Shown here: positions 54,252 through 63,679 of the stretch, one piece after another
Layout: each line of letters starts with the position of its first letter
Position numbering within the stretch: the stretch's first letter is position 1
The notes under the pieces: generated by a model
The model's database searches: none
What the model saw: the letters and a program-made list of their open reading frames with translations, nothing else
What the model was told of the DNA's origin: nothing
Position numbers and translations under genes: made by a program
Assembly (NCBI GenBank): GCA_032173965.1
Contig: CM063310.1
Span: forward strand, 1,737,735-1,801,734
DNA from: Sitta carolinensis
Taxonomy: Eukaryota; Chordata; Aves; Passeriformes; Sittidae
DNA length: 64,000 nucleotides
Reading direction: 5' to 3'

Positions 54252-54259
54252 ATTTACAT
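54252..54259 (-). promoter_or_regulatory. Degenerate octamer (DSE) of U2 copy 1
   Basis: ATGTAAAT on the minus strand, about 220 bp upstream of the U2 start, where the other three copies have ATGCAAAT. Confidence 0.6.
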
Positions 54260-54309
54260 AACCACGCCCCTTTTCCCGGCAGCGCGGGGGGTTGGAGCCG
54301 CTGTCCCGG

Positions 54310-54610
54310 CGCAATCCCCCTGGGAGGGAAGGAGGGACCCCAAAATCCCCCTGGGAGAGAAGGAGCGACCCCAGAATCCCCCTGAGAGGGAAGCAGGGAC
54401 CCCAAAATCCTCCTGGAAGGGAAGCAGGGACCTCAAAATCCCCCTGGGAGGGATGCAGGGACCCCAGACCCTCCCGGGGGATGCAGGGACCCCAAACCCT
54501 CCCGGGTGGATGCAGGGACCCCAGACCCTCCCGGGGGGATGCAGGAACCCCCAGACCCTGCCAGGGGGATGCAGGGACCCCAGACCCTCCCGGGGGATGC
54601 AGGGACCCCC
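54310..54610. repeat. GGGACCCCAGACCCTCCCGGG minisatellite in palindrome spacer
   Basis: Two related sets of about six units each: GGAGGGAAGCAGGGACCCC and GGGGATGCAGGGACCCC. Confidence 0.85.
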
Positions 54611-54692
54611 CTCTCCCCCAGCCCGGCGCCCCCCGCCCCAGCGCCGCTGGGTGAGGGGAGGGGCGGAGCGAGCCCTCCCTGCTGCTATGAAT

Positions 54693-54700
54693 ATGCAAAT
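54693..54700 (+). promoter_or_regulatory. Extra octamer ATGCAAAT
   Basis: ATGCAAAT followed by AAAGGGGCGGG, between the divergent U2 copies. An inverted copy of the same block lies at 56907-56914. Confidence 0.5.
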
Positions 54701-54770
54701 AAAGGGGCGGGACTATGCTAATAACAACTCACTCCCAGCCCCCAGCGCTGCCGGGAAAAGGGGTGTGGTT

Positions 54771-54778
54771 ATGCAAAT
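54771..54778 (+). promoter_or_regulatory. Octamer (DSE) of U2 copy 2
   Basis: ATGCAAAT 226 bp upstream of the U2 start, the standard distance for snRNA distal elements. Confidence 0.75.
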
Positions 54779-54937
54779 TCCATCTGCAGGCTCCAGAAGG
54801 GCATTGTGGGAGCGCCGCTCCCGCGGATTGCGGAGTTTCAAAGGGAAAATTCCCGAGGATGGCGGGCAGGGGCTGCGGGAGGAGCCGGGGCTGGAGCTGC
54901 GGCCGAGCTCGGGGAGTTTCGGGGTGGTCTCGGGGGT

Positions 54938-54957
54938 GCCCGTGAGGTGTGCGGGAG
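54938..54957 (+). promoter_or_regulatory. Candidate PSE of U2 copy 2
   Basis: CCCGTGAGGTGTGCGGGAGG sits at about -58 to -39 and is kept in all four copies. The position suits a proximal sequence element; motif identity is tentative. Confidence 0.4.
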
Positions 54958-54996
54958 GCGGCGCGGGGCGGGCGGGGGGCGCGGGGCGGTGCGGGC

Positions 54997-55184
54997 ATCG
55001 CTTCTCGGCCTTTTGGCTAAGATCAAGTGTAGTATCTGTTCTTATCAGTTTAATATCTGATACGTCCTCGATGAGAGGACTTCATATTAAACGGATTTTT
55101 GGGCTCGGGAGTTGGACCCGGAGCTTGCTCCCTCCGCTCCGCGCATCGTCCCGGTATTGCAGTGCCTCCGGGAACGGTGCACCC
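54997..55184 (+). ncRNA. RNU2: U2 spliceosomal snRNA gene, copy 2
   Basis: 188-nt U2 identical in layout to copy 1. The 3' box GGTTAAAAACAGAAAT is at about 55203-55218. Stem IV reads CCCGG...CCGGG where mammalian U2 has CCUGG...CCAGG, a paired change that keeps the helix. Stem IIb keeps GTCCTC/GAGGAC with a GATGA loop. Confidence 0.95.
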
Positions 55185-55354
55185 CTCATGGGGATATCAA
55201 CGGGTTAAAAACAGAAATAAAAGCGAAATTTGAGTTATTATTCCCTGTGTCCACAAGCTCCTCCACTCTCCGCGTTGGGCACAGAGGGGCACCGGGCACA
55301 GAGGCTGCTGGGGCCGGCTCGGTGAGCGCAATGGGGCAGGGCGCTCCCGGGCCC

Positions 55355-55500
55355 TCCCGGGCCCTCCCGGTCCCAAGATCTCTCCCAGTCCCAGATCTCT
55401 CCCGGTCCCTCCCGGTCCCAGATCTCTCCCGGTCCCAGATCTCTCCCGGTCCCAGATCTCTTCAGGATCTCTCCCGGTCCCAGATCTCTCCCGGTTCGTG
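55355..55500. repeat. GGTCCCAGATCTCTCCC repeat, right palindrome arm
   Basis: Reverse-complement partner of the 53415-53695 array with fewer units. Confidence 0.9.
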
Positions 55501-55784
55501 GCGCTCCCCTCCCGCCAGCTCCCAGCTCCTCCCGGTGCCCCGTGAGGGCTCCGCCGGTGCCGGGAGGGCAAAGTGCGGGGGAAATCCGCGCTGCGCAAAT
55601 CGCCTCAGGCGAGTTTGGGGAGGGCTTTGAGGGGGTCCCGGCCGGGTTCGGGGTCGGTAGCGGCCGGAGCCTCCCCGGTCAGGGGGATTTGGGGGAGAAG
55701 CGGCGGATTTGGGGCCAATTTCGGGGATTTTGGGCGCCGAGTGCGGGGGGACCCGCGCTCCGCAAATTGCGTGAGGCGCCGCCC

Positions 55785-56115
55785 TTCCCCTGCGCTCGGG
55801 CATTCCCGGCACCGCTCGGCTCTCTCCGCCCTCCCCTGCGCTCGGGCATTCCCGGCACCGCTCGGCTCTCTCCGCCCTCCCCTGCGCTCGGGCATTCCCG
55901 GCACCGCTCGGCTCTCTCCGCCCTCCCCTGCGCTCGGGCATTCCCGGCACCGCTCGGCTCTCTCCGCCCTCCCCTGCGCTCGGGCATTCCCGGCACCGCT
56001 CGGCTCTCTCCGCCCTCCCCTGCGCTCGGGCATTCCCGGCACCGCTCGGCTCTCTCCGCCCTCCCCTGCGCTCGGGCAGTTCCGGCACCGCTCGGCTCTC
56101 TCCGCCCTCCCATTC
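55785..56115. repeat. 42-bp minisatellite, right palindrome arm
   Basis: Seven units combining CTCCGCCCTCCCCTGCGCTC and GGGCATTCCCGGCACCGCTC. Confidence 0.95.
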
Positions 56116-56420
56116 AAAACTCGTTTTCCACAATTCGTCTTCTGATTAGCACGCCCCCAATTAACGCTTATTAAACGCCTCCCTCTAATTACCGCCCATT
56201 AACCGCCCCGCCAGCTGCTCAGCGAGCCGCGCTCACTCCCGAGAGGCCACTGGCACCGCTAAACCCCTTTAAACCCCTCTGAAACAGCCAAAAAAAACCA
56301 GTGAAAAAAGCTCAGAAAGCCGCAGAATCGAGAGAATTGAGTCCGAATCCCTTTATTGGGATCTAGGACTTGGCTTTGTGATTTTTATTTCTGTTTTTCA
56401 CCAGATCAGATCCCCGTCGG

Positions 56421-56608
56421 GGGTGCACCGTTCCCGGAGGCACTGCAATACCGGGACGATGCGCGGAGCGGAGGGAGCAAGCTCCGGGTCCAACTCCCGA
56501 GCCCAAAAATCCGTTTAATATAAAGTCCTCTCATCGAGGACGTATCAGATATTAAACTGATAAGAACAGATACTACACTTGATCTTAGCCAAAAGGCCGA
56601 GAAGCGAT
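56421..56608 (-). ncRNA. RNU2: U2 spliceosomal snRNA gene, copy 3
   Basis: 188-nt U2 with all core motifs. One difference from its siblings is TTATATTA where the others have TCATATTA, upstream of the Sm site. It is convergent with copy 2 and divergent from copy 4. Its 3' flank is unlike copies 1 and 2 and lies just beyond the palindrome end. Confidence 0.92.
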
Positions 56609-56827
56609 GCCCGCACCGCCCCGCGCCCCCCGCCCGCCCCGCGCCGCCTCCCGCACACCTCACGGGCACCCCCGAGACCACCCCGAAACTCCCCCGAGCT
56701 CGGCCGCAGACTCAGCCCCGGCTCCTCCCGCAGCCCCTGCCCGCCATCCTCGGGAATTTTCCCTTTGAAACTCCGCAATCCCCGGGAGCGGCGCTCCCAC
56801 AATGCCCTTCTGGAGCCTCCAGATGGA

Positions 56828-56835
56828 ATTTGCAT
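56828..56835 (-). promoter_or_regulatory. Octamer (DSE) of U2 copy 3
   Basis: ATGCAAAT on the minus strand about 220 bp upstream of the U2 start. Confidence 0.75.
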
Positions 56836-56906
56836 AACCCCGCCCCTTTTCCCGGCAGCGCGGGGGTTCGGAGCGGCTCGTTCGTTTAGTATAGTCCCGC
56901 CCCTTT

Positions 56907-56914
56907 ATTTGCAT
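56907..56914 (-). promoter_or_regulatory. Extra octamer, inverted copy
   Basis: ATTTGCAT with an adjacent GC box, part of a block repeated inverted from 54610-54720. Confidence 0.45.
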
Positions 56915-57177
56915 ATTCATAGCAGCAGGGAGGGCTCGCCCCGCCCCTCCCCTCACCCAGCGGCGCTGGGGCGGGGGGCGCCGGGCTGGGGGAGCGGGGG
57001 GTCCCTGCTTCCCCCCGGGAGGGTTTGGGGTCCCTGCATCCCCCGGGAGGGTCTGGGGGTCCCTGCATTCCCCGGGAGGGTTTGGGGTCCTTCTTTCTCC
57101 CCATATCGCGATTATCGCCCCACTCTCCGCTCGCCCCATTCCAAGTGCCCGCGCTGCCGGCGGGAAGGGGCGGGGCT

Positions 57178-57185
57178 ATGCAAAT
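57178..57185 (+). promoter_or_regulatory. Extra octamer ATGCAAAT
   Basis: Perfect octamer next to GGGGCGGGGCT between U2 copies 3 and 4. A degenerate ATGTAAAT lies nearby at 57276. No third transcript is recognised here. Confidence 0.4.
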
Positions 57186-57355
57186 CAGGAGCGGCCGAAA
57201 GGCACCATGGGAGGGATTTACCGGGGGATGCGGGGGCGCGGGGTGAGAGGGGCGAGCCCCCCATGCACTATGAATATGTAAATAAAGGGGCGGGGTTATG
57301 CTAAACGAACGAGCCGCTCCGAACCCTCCGCGCTGCCGGGAAAAGGGGTGTGGTT

Positions 57356-57363
57356 ATGCAAAT
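57356..57363 (+). promoter_or_regulatory. Octamer (DSE) of U2 copy 4
   Basis: ATGCAAAT 227 bp upstream of the U2 start. Confidence 0.75.
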
Positions 57364-57582
57364 TCCATCTGGAGGCTCCAGAAGGGCATTGTGGGAGCGC
57401 CGCTCCCGGGGATTGCGGAGTTTCAAAGGGAAAATTCCCGAGGATGGCGGGCAGGGGCTGCGGGAGGAGCCGGGGCTGAGTCTGCGGCCGAGCTCGGGGG
57501 AGTTTCGGGGTGGTCTCGGGGGTGCCCGTGAGGTGTGCGGGAGGCGGCGCGGGGCGGGCGGGGGGCGCGGGGCGGGGCGGGC

Positions 57583-57770
57583 ATCGCTTCTCGGCCTTTT
57601 GGCTAAGATCAAGTGTAGTATCTGTTCTTATCAGTTTAATATCTGATACGTCCTCGATGAGAGGACTTCATATTAAACGGATTTTTGGGCTCGGGAGTTG
57701 GACCCGGAGCTTGCTCCCTCCGCTCCGCGCATCGTCCCGGTATTGCAGTGCCTCCGGGAACGGTGCACCC
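57583..57770 (+). ncRNA. RNU2: U2 spliceosomal snRNA gene, copy 4
   Basis: 188-nt U2, same sequence features as copy 2. A 3' box GGTTTAAAAATAGA lies at 57788-57801, closer to the GTTTNAAARNNAGA consensus than that of copies 1 and 2. Confidence 0.95.
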
Positions 57771-57809
57771 CCGACAGGGACACCAAAGGTTTAAAAATAG
57801 ATTTGAAAT

Positions 57810-58390
57810 GTTTAAATATTCCTTTTTTATCGCTGTGCAGGGAGTTCCGCTCGCGGTTTTAACCCCTCCGCTCTCCCCCAGCCCCGCGCTCCCCTCAGCC
57901 GCGAAATGGCGGCGTCGCCCCCGCGCTGCTTTATTTATATTTTAATTTTTTTGCGGTTAAACTCCCTCGTCTCGGCGCTTTCGGGGTGAACAGTGGATTT
58001 TTGTGTAGATAGTGGTAAATGTTAATATCGCTGCAATGGCTGTGAGGGATCTCAACGGTTTATTGAATCAATGCGTGCGGGAGTTGGGAACAGCACGGCG
58101 GGTGTGCGGGTATCCTGAGGGGCGCAGCCGCCGCCCCCGCGCCATTCCCGGTTTCCAGCGAATCCAATCTCGTTCGTTCCCTGTTTTTTTCACACTTTTA
58201 ACCCTTTCCCCGTCCCCGCCCTCCAGCCGCCCGCGCGGTTTCCTTCCCCCCCCGTTCCTCCACCGAAACAAAATGGCGGCGGGCGGGAAACGGCGCGTGA
58301 GGCGAGCGCCCCCTGGGCGCTGCCCCGGCAACCGCAGCGCGGCTTAACGGCGCCACCGGGCGGAACGGCGCGGCCGCGGCCGCTGAGAGA
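57810..58390. other. Unassigned interval with YY1-like motifs
   Basis: No exon recognised. AAATGGCGGC at 57904-57913 and AAAATGGCGGCGGGC near 58270 match YY1-type sites typical of CpG promoters, suggesting an unidentified start site. Short unremarkable ORFs only. Confidence 0.35.
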
Positions 58391-58394
58391 CCCG

Positions 58395-58800
58395 GCGCGG
58401 GCGGAGGCGCCGCCATGGCCGCGGCCTGCCGGACCCGGCGCCGGGCGGAGGCGCCGCCATGGCCGCGGCCAATGCCGGACCCGGCGCTAGGAGCGGAGGC
58501 GCCGCCATGGCCGCGGCCAATGCCGGACCCGGCGCTCGGAGCGGAGGACGCCGCCATGGCCGCGGCCAATGCCGGACCCGGCGCTCGGAGCGGAGGCGCC
58601 GCCATGGCCGCGGCCAATGGCAGACCCGGCGCTCGGAGCGAGGCGCCGCCATGGCCGCGGCCAATGGCAGACCCGGCGCTCGGAGCGAGGCGCCGCCATG
58701 GCCGCGGCCAATGGCAGACCCGGCGCTCGGAGCGGAGGCGCCGCCATGGCCGCGGTGAATGCCGGACCCGGCGCTCGGAGCGGAGGCGCCGCCACAGCCG
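58395..58800. repeat. GGCGCCGCCATGGCCGCGG minisatellite upstream of HNRNPUL2
   Basis: Eight to nine units of 46-53 bp, each with GCCGCCATGGCCGCGG, a CCAAT (GGCCAATG) and GGACCCGGCGCTCGGAGCG. The unit combines an optimal Kozak ATG, a YY1-like core and a CCAAT box. Confidence 0.92.
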
Positions 58801-59360
58801 CGGCGGGCGCTGCGCCCCTCGGCGGGGCCGGGCATGAGGAGGGGGAGCGCGGGAGTTGCGCCTGCGCGTAAGGCGTGTGTGTGTGTGGGGGGGAGAGCTC
58901 CTCCCTGCGCATGCGCCGCGCCTGCGCGCCCGGAGCGGCCGGGCGGGGTTTGCGGCGGCGCGCAGGCGCGGCGCATGCGCGGCCAGGGCGGCGCGCGGCG
59001 CGCGGGGGGGCGCGGCTGAGGGGCGGCGGCGGCGCAGGCGCGGCTGAGGCGGCGGCGGCGGCGGGAGCGGGACGGGCCCGGCGATCGCTCCGCGCTCCGG
59101 CCGCCCCCTCCCCGCGCAGCGGCGGCGGCGGCCCCGCCTCGCGCTCTCGCTCTCGGCTCCCCTTCTCCCCCCGGCCGGCCCCGTCCCTTCTCCGCCCCCT
59201 TCCTTCCGCCCCTTCCCCTCCCTCAGTCCCCGCCCCGCGGCCTCAGGGCCCGGCCCGGCCTCGCGCTCCGGCCTCGGCGCCGCCGCCTCCGCGCGCTTCC
59301 GCTTCCCTTCCCCCCCGGCCCGCGGCCCCTTCCCCCCGGTCCCCGCGCACCGGCCCCGCC

Positions 59361-62300
59361 ATGGACGTGAAGCGGCTGAAGGTGACCGAGCTGCGCGCCG
59401 AGCTGGGCCGGCGCGGCCTGGACGCCCGCGGGCTGAAGGTGGAGCTGGCGCAGCGGCTGCAGGAGGCCCTGGACGCCGAGATGTTGGCGGCGGGGCCCGA
59501 GGAAGGCGGCGGCGGCGGCGGCGGGGGAGGCCCGGCCGCGGCGGCCTCGAGCTGCGCAGGGGAAGCGGGGCCGGCGGGAGGCCCGGCGGGCGGCCCCGCG
59601 CGGGGGACGAGGAGGAGGAGGAGGAGGAGGAAGAGGAGGGAGGAGGAGGAAGAGGAGGAGGACGAGGAAGCGCTGCTGGCGGATGAGGACGAAGCGGCCG
59701 CCGCGGCCCCCGAGGCGGCCCCGGCCCAGCCCGGCCCCCCTGGGGAGGAGGAGGAGGAGGAGGAGGAAGAGGAGGAGGCGGCCCCGGCCGAGCCCGCGGG
59801 GTCGGAGCCGCTGCAGCCGCCGCAGGAGGAGCACGAGGAGGCAGCGGCGGCCGCGGCCGAGGCTCCGGCGGCCGAGGGAGGAGGAGGCGGCGGCGGCGTG
59901 AACGGGGCCGAGCGGCCGCCGGAGGAGGCGCCCAGCGGGGACGAAGCGGCCGCGGCCGAGACCAAGGAGGAGGAGGCACCGGCGGGTGAGCGGCGGGGCG
60001 AGCGGGAGGGACCGGGAGGGGAACCGGGAGAGGAACCGGGACCGGGAATGAGCCGGGAGAGGAGCCCCGGGACCGGGGATGGAGCGGAGAGGACCCGGGA
60101 CGGGAATGGAACCGGGAGAGGAACCGGGGGAGGAACCCCGGGACCGGGGATGAGCCGGGAATGGAGCCCCGGGACCGGGAATGGATCCCGGGACCCTCGG
60201 GAGCGGCCCTGGGACCGGGAATGAACGGGGAATGGAACCCCGGGACCGGGAATGAACTGGGAATGGAATCCCGGGACTGGGAATTGACCGGGAGAAGAAT
60301 CCCCCAAATCGAGGAAAGAACCTCGGGGATGTCGGAAGGGATTCAAAAAGACTGGGAGAGAATCCCCGGAATTGAGGGAAGAGCCGGGAAAGGATCCCTG
60401 GGATGCTCAGGAGGATCCCCGGGACCTCGTGAGTCCAAAAACCGGGCAAAGAAAGAACCGGGAAAAGAAAGAGCCGGGTCGGGACCTGCGGGCCCTCAGG
60501 AAGGATCCCAAAAAACGAGGGAAAACCCCAAAATAGGGAAAGAACCCCATGGCCCTCGCACCTGCTGCATCCACTCCCCAAATCCCGGGTTTCCCAAAAA
60601 TCCCAATTTCTGCTTCCTCCACTCCCCAAATCCCGGGTTTCCCAAAAATCCCAATTTCTGCCGCATCCCAGCGCCCCGTGCCCGGAGTTTGGGGTGAAAA
60701 TCCCGACGGGTTTGGGGTTTATTCCCGTTGGGAAGGTGCAGGAATTGGGATAAAATCGGTCGGGAAAATCGGGATTTGGGGAGGAAAAAAGCGGGAGAAA
60801 GTTGAGTTTGGAGTTGTTTTGGGAGCCGCGCGTTGAGGGGGAAATCACGGAATTTAGGGGAATTAATGCAAGAATTCCCAGCTGGGTTTGGGGAAAATTC
60901 GGGATTTTTAAGGGGAAAAATGTGGGATGTGGGAAAAATGCAGGTTTAGTAGGGAAGGCTCCAGATTTTTAGGAATTTTGGAGGGAAAAATTCGCGAGTG
61001 TGAGGGGAAAAATCTTGAATTTGGAGGAGTTCAGGGAGAAAGTCCAGGGAAAATTGGGAAATTTTTTAAGGAGGAATCTCTGGGATTGAGGAAAGTTTGG
61101 CATTTGGAGGGGAAAATCCTCAATTTGGGGGGGAAATCCTAATTTTTGAGGGAAAATCCTCATTTTTGGGGGAAAATCCTCAATTTTGAGGGGAAAGATC
61201 TGGATTTTTGGGGGAAAATTGCGATTTTTGAGTGACAAATGTTGGGATTTGAGGGGATTTTGGGGGAAACCCCCTCATTTTGGGAGGATCTGTGGAGCAG
61301 GGATCGCCACGGAACGGAATTTTATTGGGAATGAAGTGAAACGATTCCCAGTTTTATTTAAAACTTTGGTTTTTCTGGAATATGAGACGGAAAATTTCCC
61401 TTGTGGGATATCAGGAAAATGCAAAGTTGGAGTTTGTGGGAATATTTCCGAGTTTCGTTGGATTTTTCAGGTGTTATTGGGCCAAACACGGGAGGAGTTG
61501 GGGATTTTTTTGTTGGATTTTTTAATGTTTCCATTTGGATTCTCTGGATTTTTGCCAACCAAGGGATCTTGAGCTGCAATTTATGAAAAATCCCAAGGGA
61601 ATTTTAATTTTTTTAATGATTTTAAGGAGTTTGTGGCTTTTTTTTTTACCCGTTCCAGGTGGGAATTTCTGCTTCCCGAGGTTTCATTTTTGCCACTCTG
61701 AAACCTGGAAAATCCATGAAACCCCCAAGGTTTTCATGGAATGTTTTTGTTTAATTCATTTTTTAGGAAAAAGTTGGAATTTTCAGCCATTTTTTGTTGC
61801 TGTAAAACCCAGAAAATCCATTAACACTCCAAGGTTTCAGCGGAACGTTTTAATTTAATTGATTTTAAGGGAAAAAAAAAAATCAGAATTTTAATTTTCC
61901 AAAGCTGGAAAAATCCATTAAAGCTCCAAGATTTTGCTGTGATGCATTTTGGCCACTCCGAGCTTTTAAAGCTGGAAAATATCCATTGAACCTTTGGAAT
62001 TTTCATGGTATATTGGGTTTTAATTCAACTTTTTACAAAAAAAAAAAAAAAAATTTAGTTTTAACCTTAAAAAAATCTTGAGTTGTAACCTTAAAAGATT
62101 TGAGCTTTAACCTTAAAAAAATCTGAGTTTTACCCTTAAAAAAAATCTGAATTTTAGCCTTAAAAGAAAGTAAGTTTTAACCTTAACAAATTGGGGTTTT
62201 AACGTTAAAAAAATCTGGATTTTAACCTTAAGAAATCTGAATTTTAACCTAAAAAAAATCTGAATTTTAACCTTAAAAAATCTGAATTTTAACCTAAAAA

Positions 62301-62874
62301 AAAATCTGAATTATAACTTTAAAAAATCTGAATTTTAACCTTAAAAAATCTGAATTTTAACCCAATTTAATCTAAATTTTAACCCCAAACCCCTGAATTT
62401 TAACTCAGAAAAAATCTGAATTTTAACATAAAAAAAAAAAAAAAAAAAAAATTAAAAAAAAAAAAAAAATTAAAAAATTGTATTTTAACCCTTTCCTGCC
62501 CGGAGCAGCAGGCTCTCGCTCTCTGTATTTTAACCCTCTCCTCCCGGCTCTCTGTATTTTAACCCTCTCCTCCCGGCTCTCTGTATTTTAACCCTCTCCT
62601 CCCCGGGCTCTCTGTATTTTAACCCTCTCCTCCCCGGGCTCTCTGTATTTTAACCCTCTCCTCCCCGGGCTCTCTGTATTTTAACCCTCTCCTCCCGGGC
62701 TCTCTGTATTTTAACCCTCTCCTCCCCGGCCCCCCGGCTACTCTCAGCCCTGGGCCCCGCAGGGGGAGAGGAGGACAAGCCAGCGGTCCGAGGCGAGCGG
62801 CGCGGGCTGAGCGGCTGCGGGACGAAGGACGAGCAGGGCGGGTCCACGAGTCCGCGAGGAGGCTACAACAGCCG
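59361..62874 (+). CDS. HNRNPUL2: Heterogeneous nuclear ribonucleoprotein U-like 2, 5' part
   Basis: Nuclear RNA-binding protein of the hnRNP U family. Exon 1 is 59361-59985 and exon 2 62763-62874; the rest lies beyond the window. The SAP DNA-binding domain is clear at the start ([20 protein letters not shown], then [17 protein letters not shown]), followed by Gly-rich and Glu-rich stretches and [11 protein letters not shown]. In exon 2, GEEDKP and GERRG match, but the conserved block that should follow (RDEKDEHGR...FREEAYHSR in human) is recovered only by adding bases at about five places. In exon 1, a stretch near 59605-59640 encodes a run of Arg where the family has Glu. Both could be sequencing losses in G/C-rich DNA. 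An in-frame upstream ATG at 58875 is disfavoured because it precedes the GC-rich leader. Confidence 0.88.
59990..60300. repeat. GGGACCGGGAATGGAACC repeat (HNRNPUL2 intron)
   Basis: About 15 units with CCGGGA(G/A)AGGAACCGGGA variants, starting right after the donor. Confidence 0.8.
62085..62430. repeat. AATCTGAATTTTAACCTTAA repeat (HNRNPUL2 intron)
   Basis: About 15 copies of a 20-22 bp A/T-rich unit, ending in poly(A) stretches at 62430-62475. It is an AT island in otherwise GC-rich DNA. Confidence 0.9.
62480..62735 (+). repeat. HNRNPUL2: Branch-point/pyrimidine-tract repeat before HNRNPUL2 exon 2
   Basis: Eight copies of a 29-33 bp unit: TTTTAACCCTCTCCTCCC then CGGGCTCTCTGTA. Each has a branch-point-like TTTTAAC followed by C/T, with no AG, directly upstream of the acceptor at 62762/62763. 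Confidence 0.85.
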
Positions 62875-63612
62875 GTGTGGGTGGGGAGGGGGTCCTGGGG
62901 GGTCTGGGGGGGTTCTGGGGGTCCTACAACAGCCGGTGGGGGTGGGGATGGGGGTCCTGGGGGGTCTGGGGGGGGTCTGGGGGTCCTACAACAGCCGGTG
63001 GGGGTGGGGATGGGGGTCCTGGGGGGTCTGGGGGGGGTCTGGGGGTCCTACAACAGCCGGTGGGGGTGGGGATGGGGGTCCTGGGGGGTCTGGGGGGGGT
63101 CTGGGGGTCCTACAACAGCCGGTGGGGGTGGGGTGGGGGTCCTGGGGGGTCTGGGGGGGGTCTGGGGGGTCCTACAACAGCCGGTGGGGGTGGGGATGGG
63201 GGTCCTGGGGGGTCTGGGGGTCCTACAACAGCCAGTGGGGGTGGGGATGGGGGTCCTGGGGGGTCTGGGGGTCCTACAACAGCCAGTGGGGGTGGGGAAT
63301 GGGGGTCCTGGGGGGTCTGGGGGGGTCCTACAACAGCCGGTGGGGGGATGGGAATGGGGGTCCTGGGGGGTCTGGGGGGGTCCTACAACAGCTGGTGGGG
63401 GTGGGGGTCCTGGGGGTCTGGGGGGGTCCTACAACAGCCGGTGGGGTTTGGGGGGAATGGGGGGTCCTGGGGGGTCTACAACAGCTGGTGGGGGGGTCCT
63501 GGGGGGTCCTGGGGGTGTCTGGGGGTCCTACAACAGCCGGTGGGGGGATGGGTCTGGGGGTCCTAGGGGGGGTCTGGGGGGTCCTGGGGGGTCTACAACA
63601 GCCGGTGGGGGT
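62860..63612 (+). repeat. HNRNPUL2: Minisatellite carrying the HNRNPUL2 exon 2 donor
   Basis: The true exon end is CTACAACAGCCG|GTGTGGGTGG at 62874/62875. About 13 further units of 44-64 bp each contain CTACAACAGCCG|GTGGGGGT (some with CAGCCAGTG or CAGCTGGTG), then GGGGGTCCTGGGGGGTCTGG. Confidence 0.92.
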
Positions 63613-63679
63613 TGGGGGGGTCCCGGGGGTCCTGGGGGCACACCAACCTGCAAACCCTCTGGGGTTTGGGGGGGTTTTG

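Noticed and set aside
58198..59979. Minus-strand 593-codon Pro/Arg-rich frame
   Set aside because: Antisense of the CpG promoter and HNRNPUL2 exon 1; GC-rich DNA rarely contains stops, and no recognisable domain is present.
62085..62460. Telomere-like or centromeric satellite
   Set aside because: The unit has TTTTAACC but no TTAGGG/CCCTAA series; it is an ordinary AT-rich intronic minisatellite.
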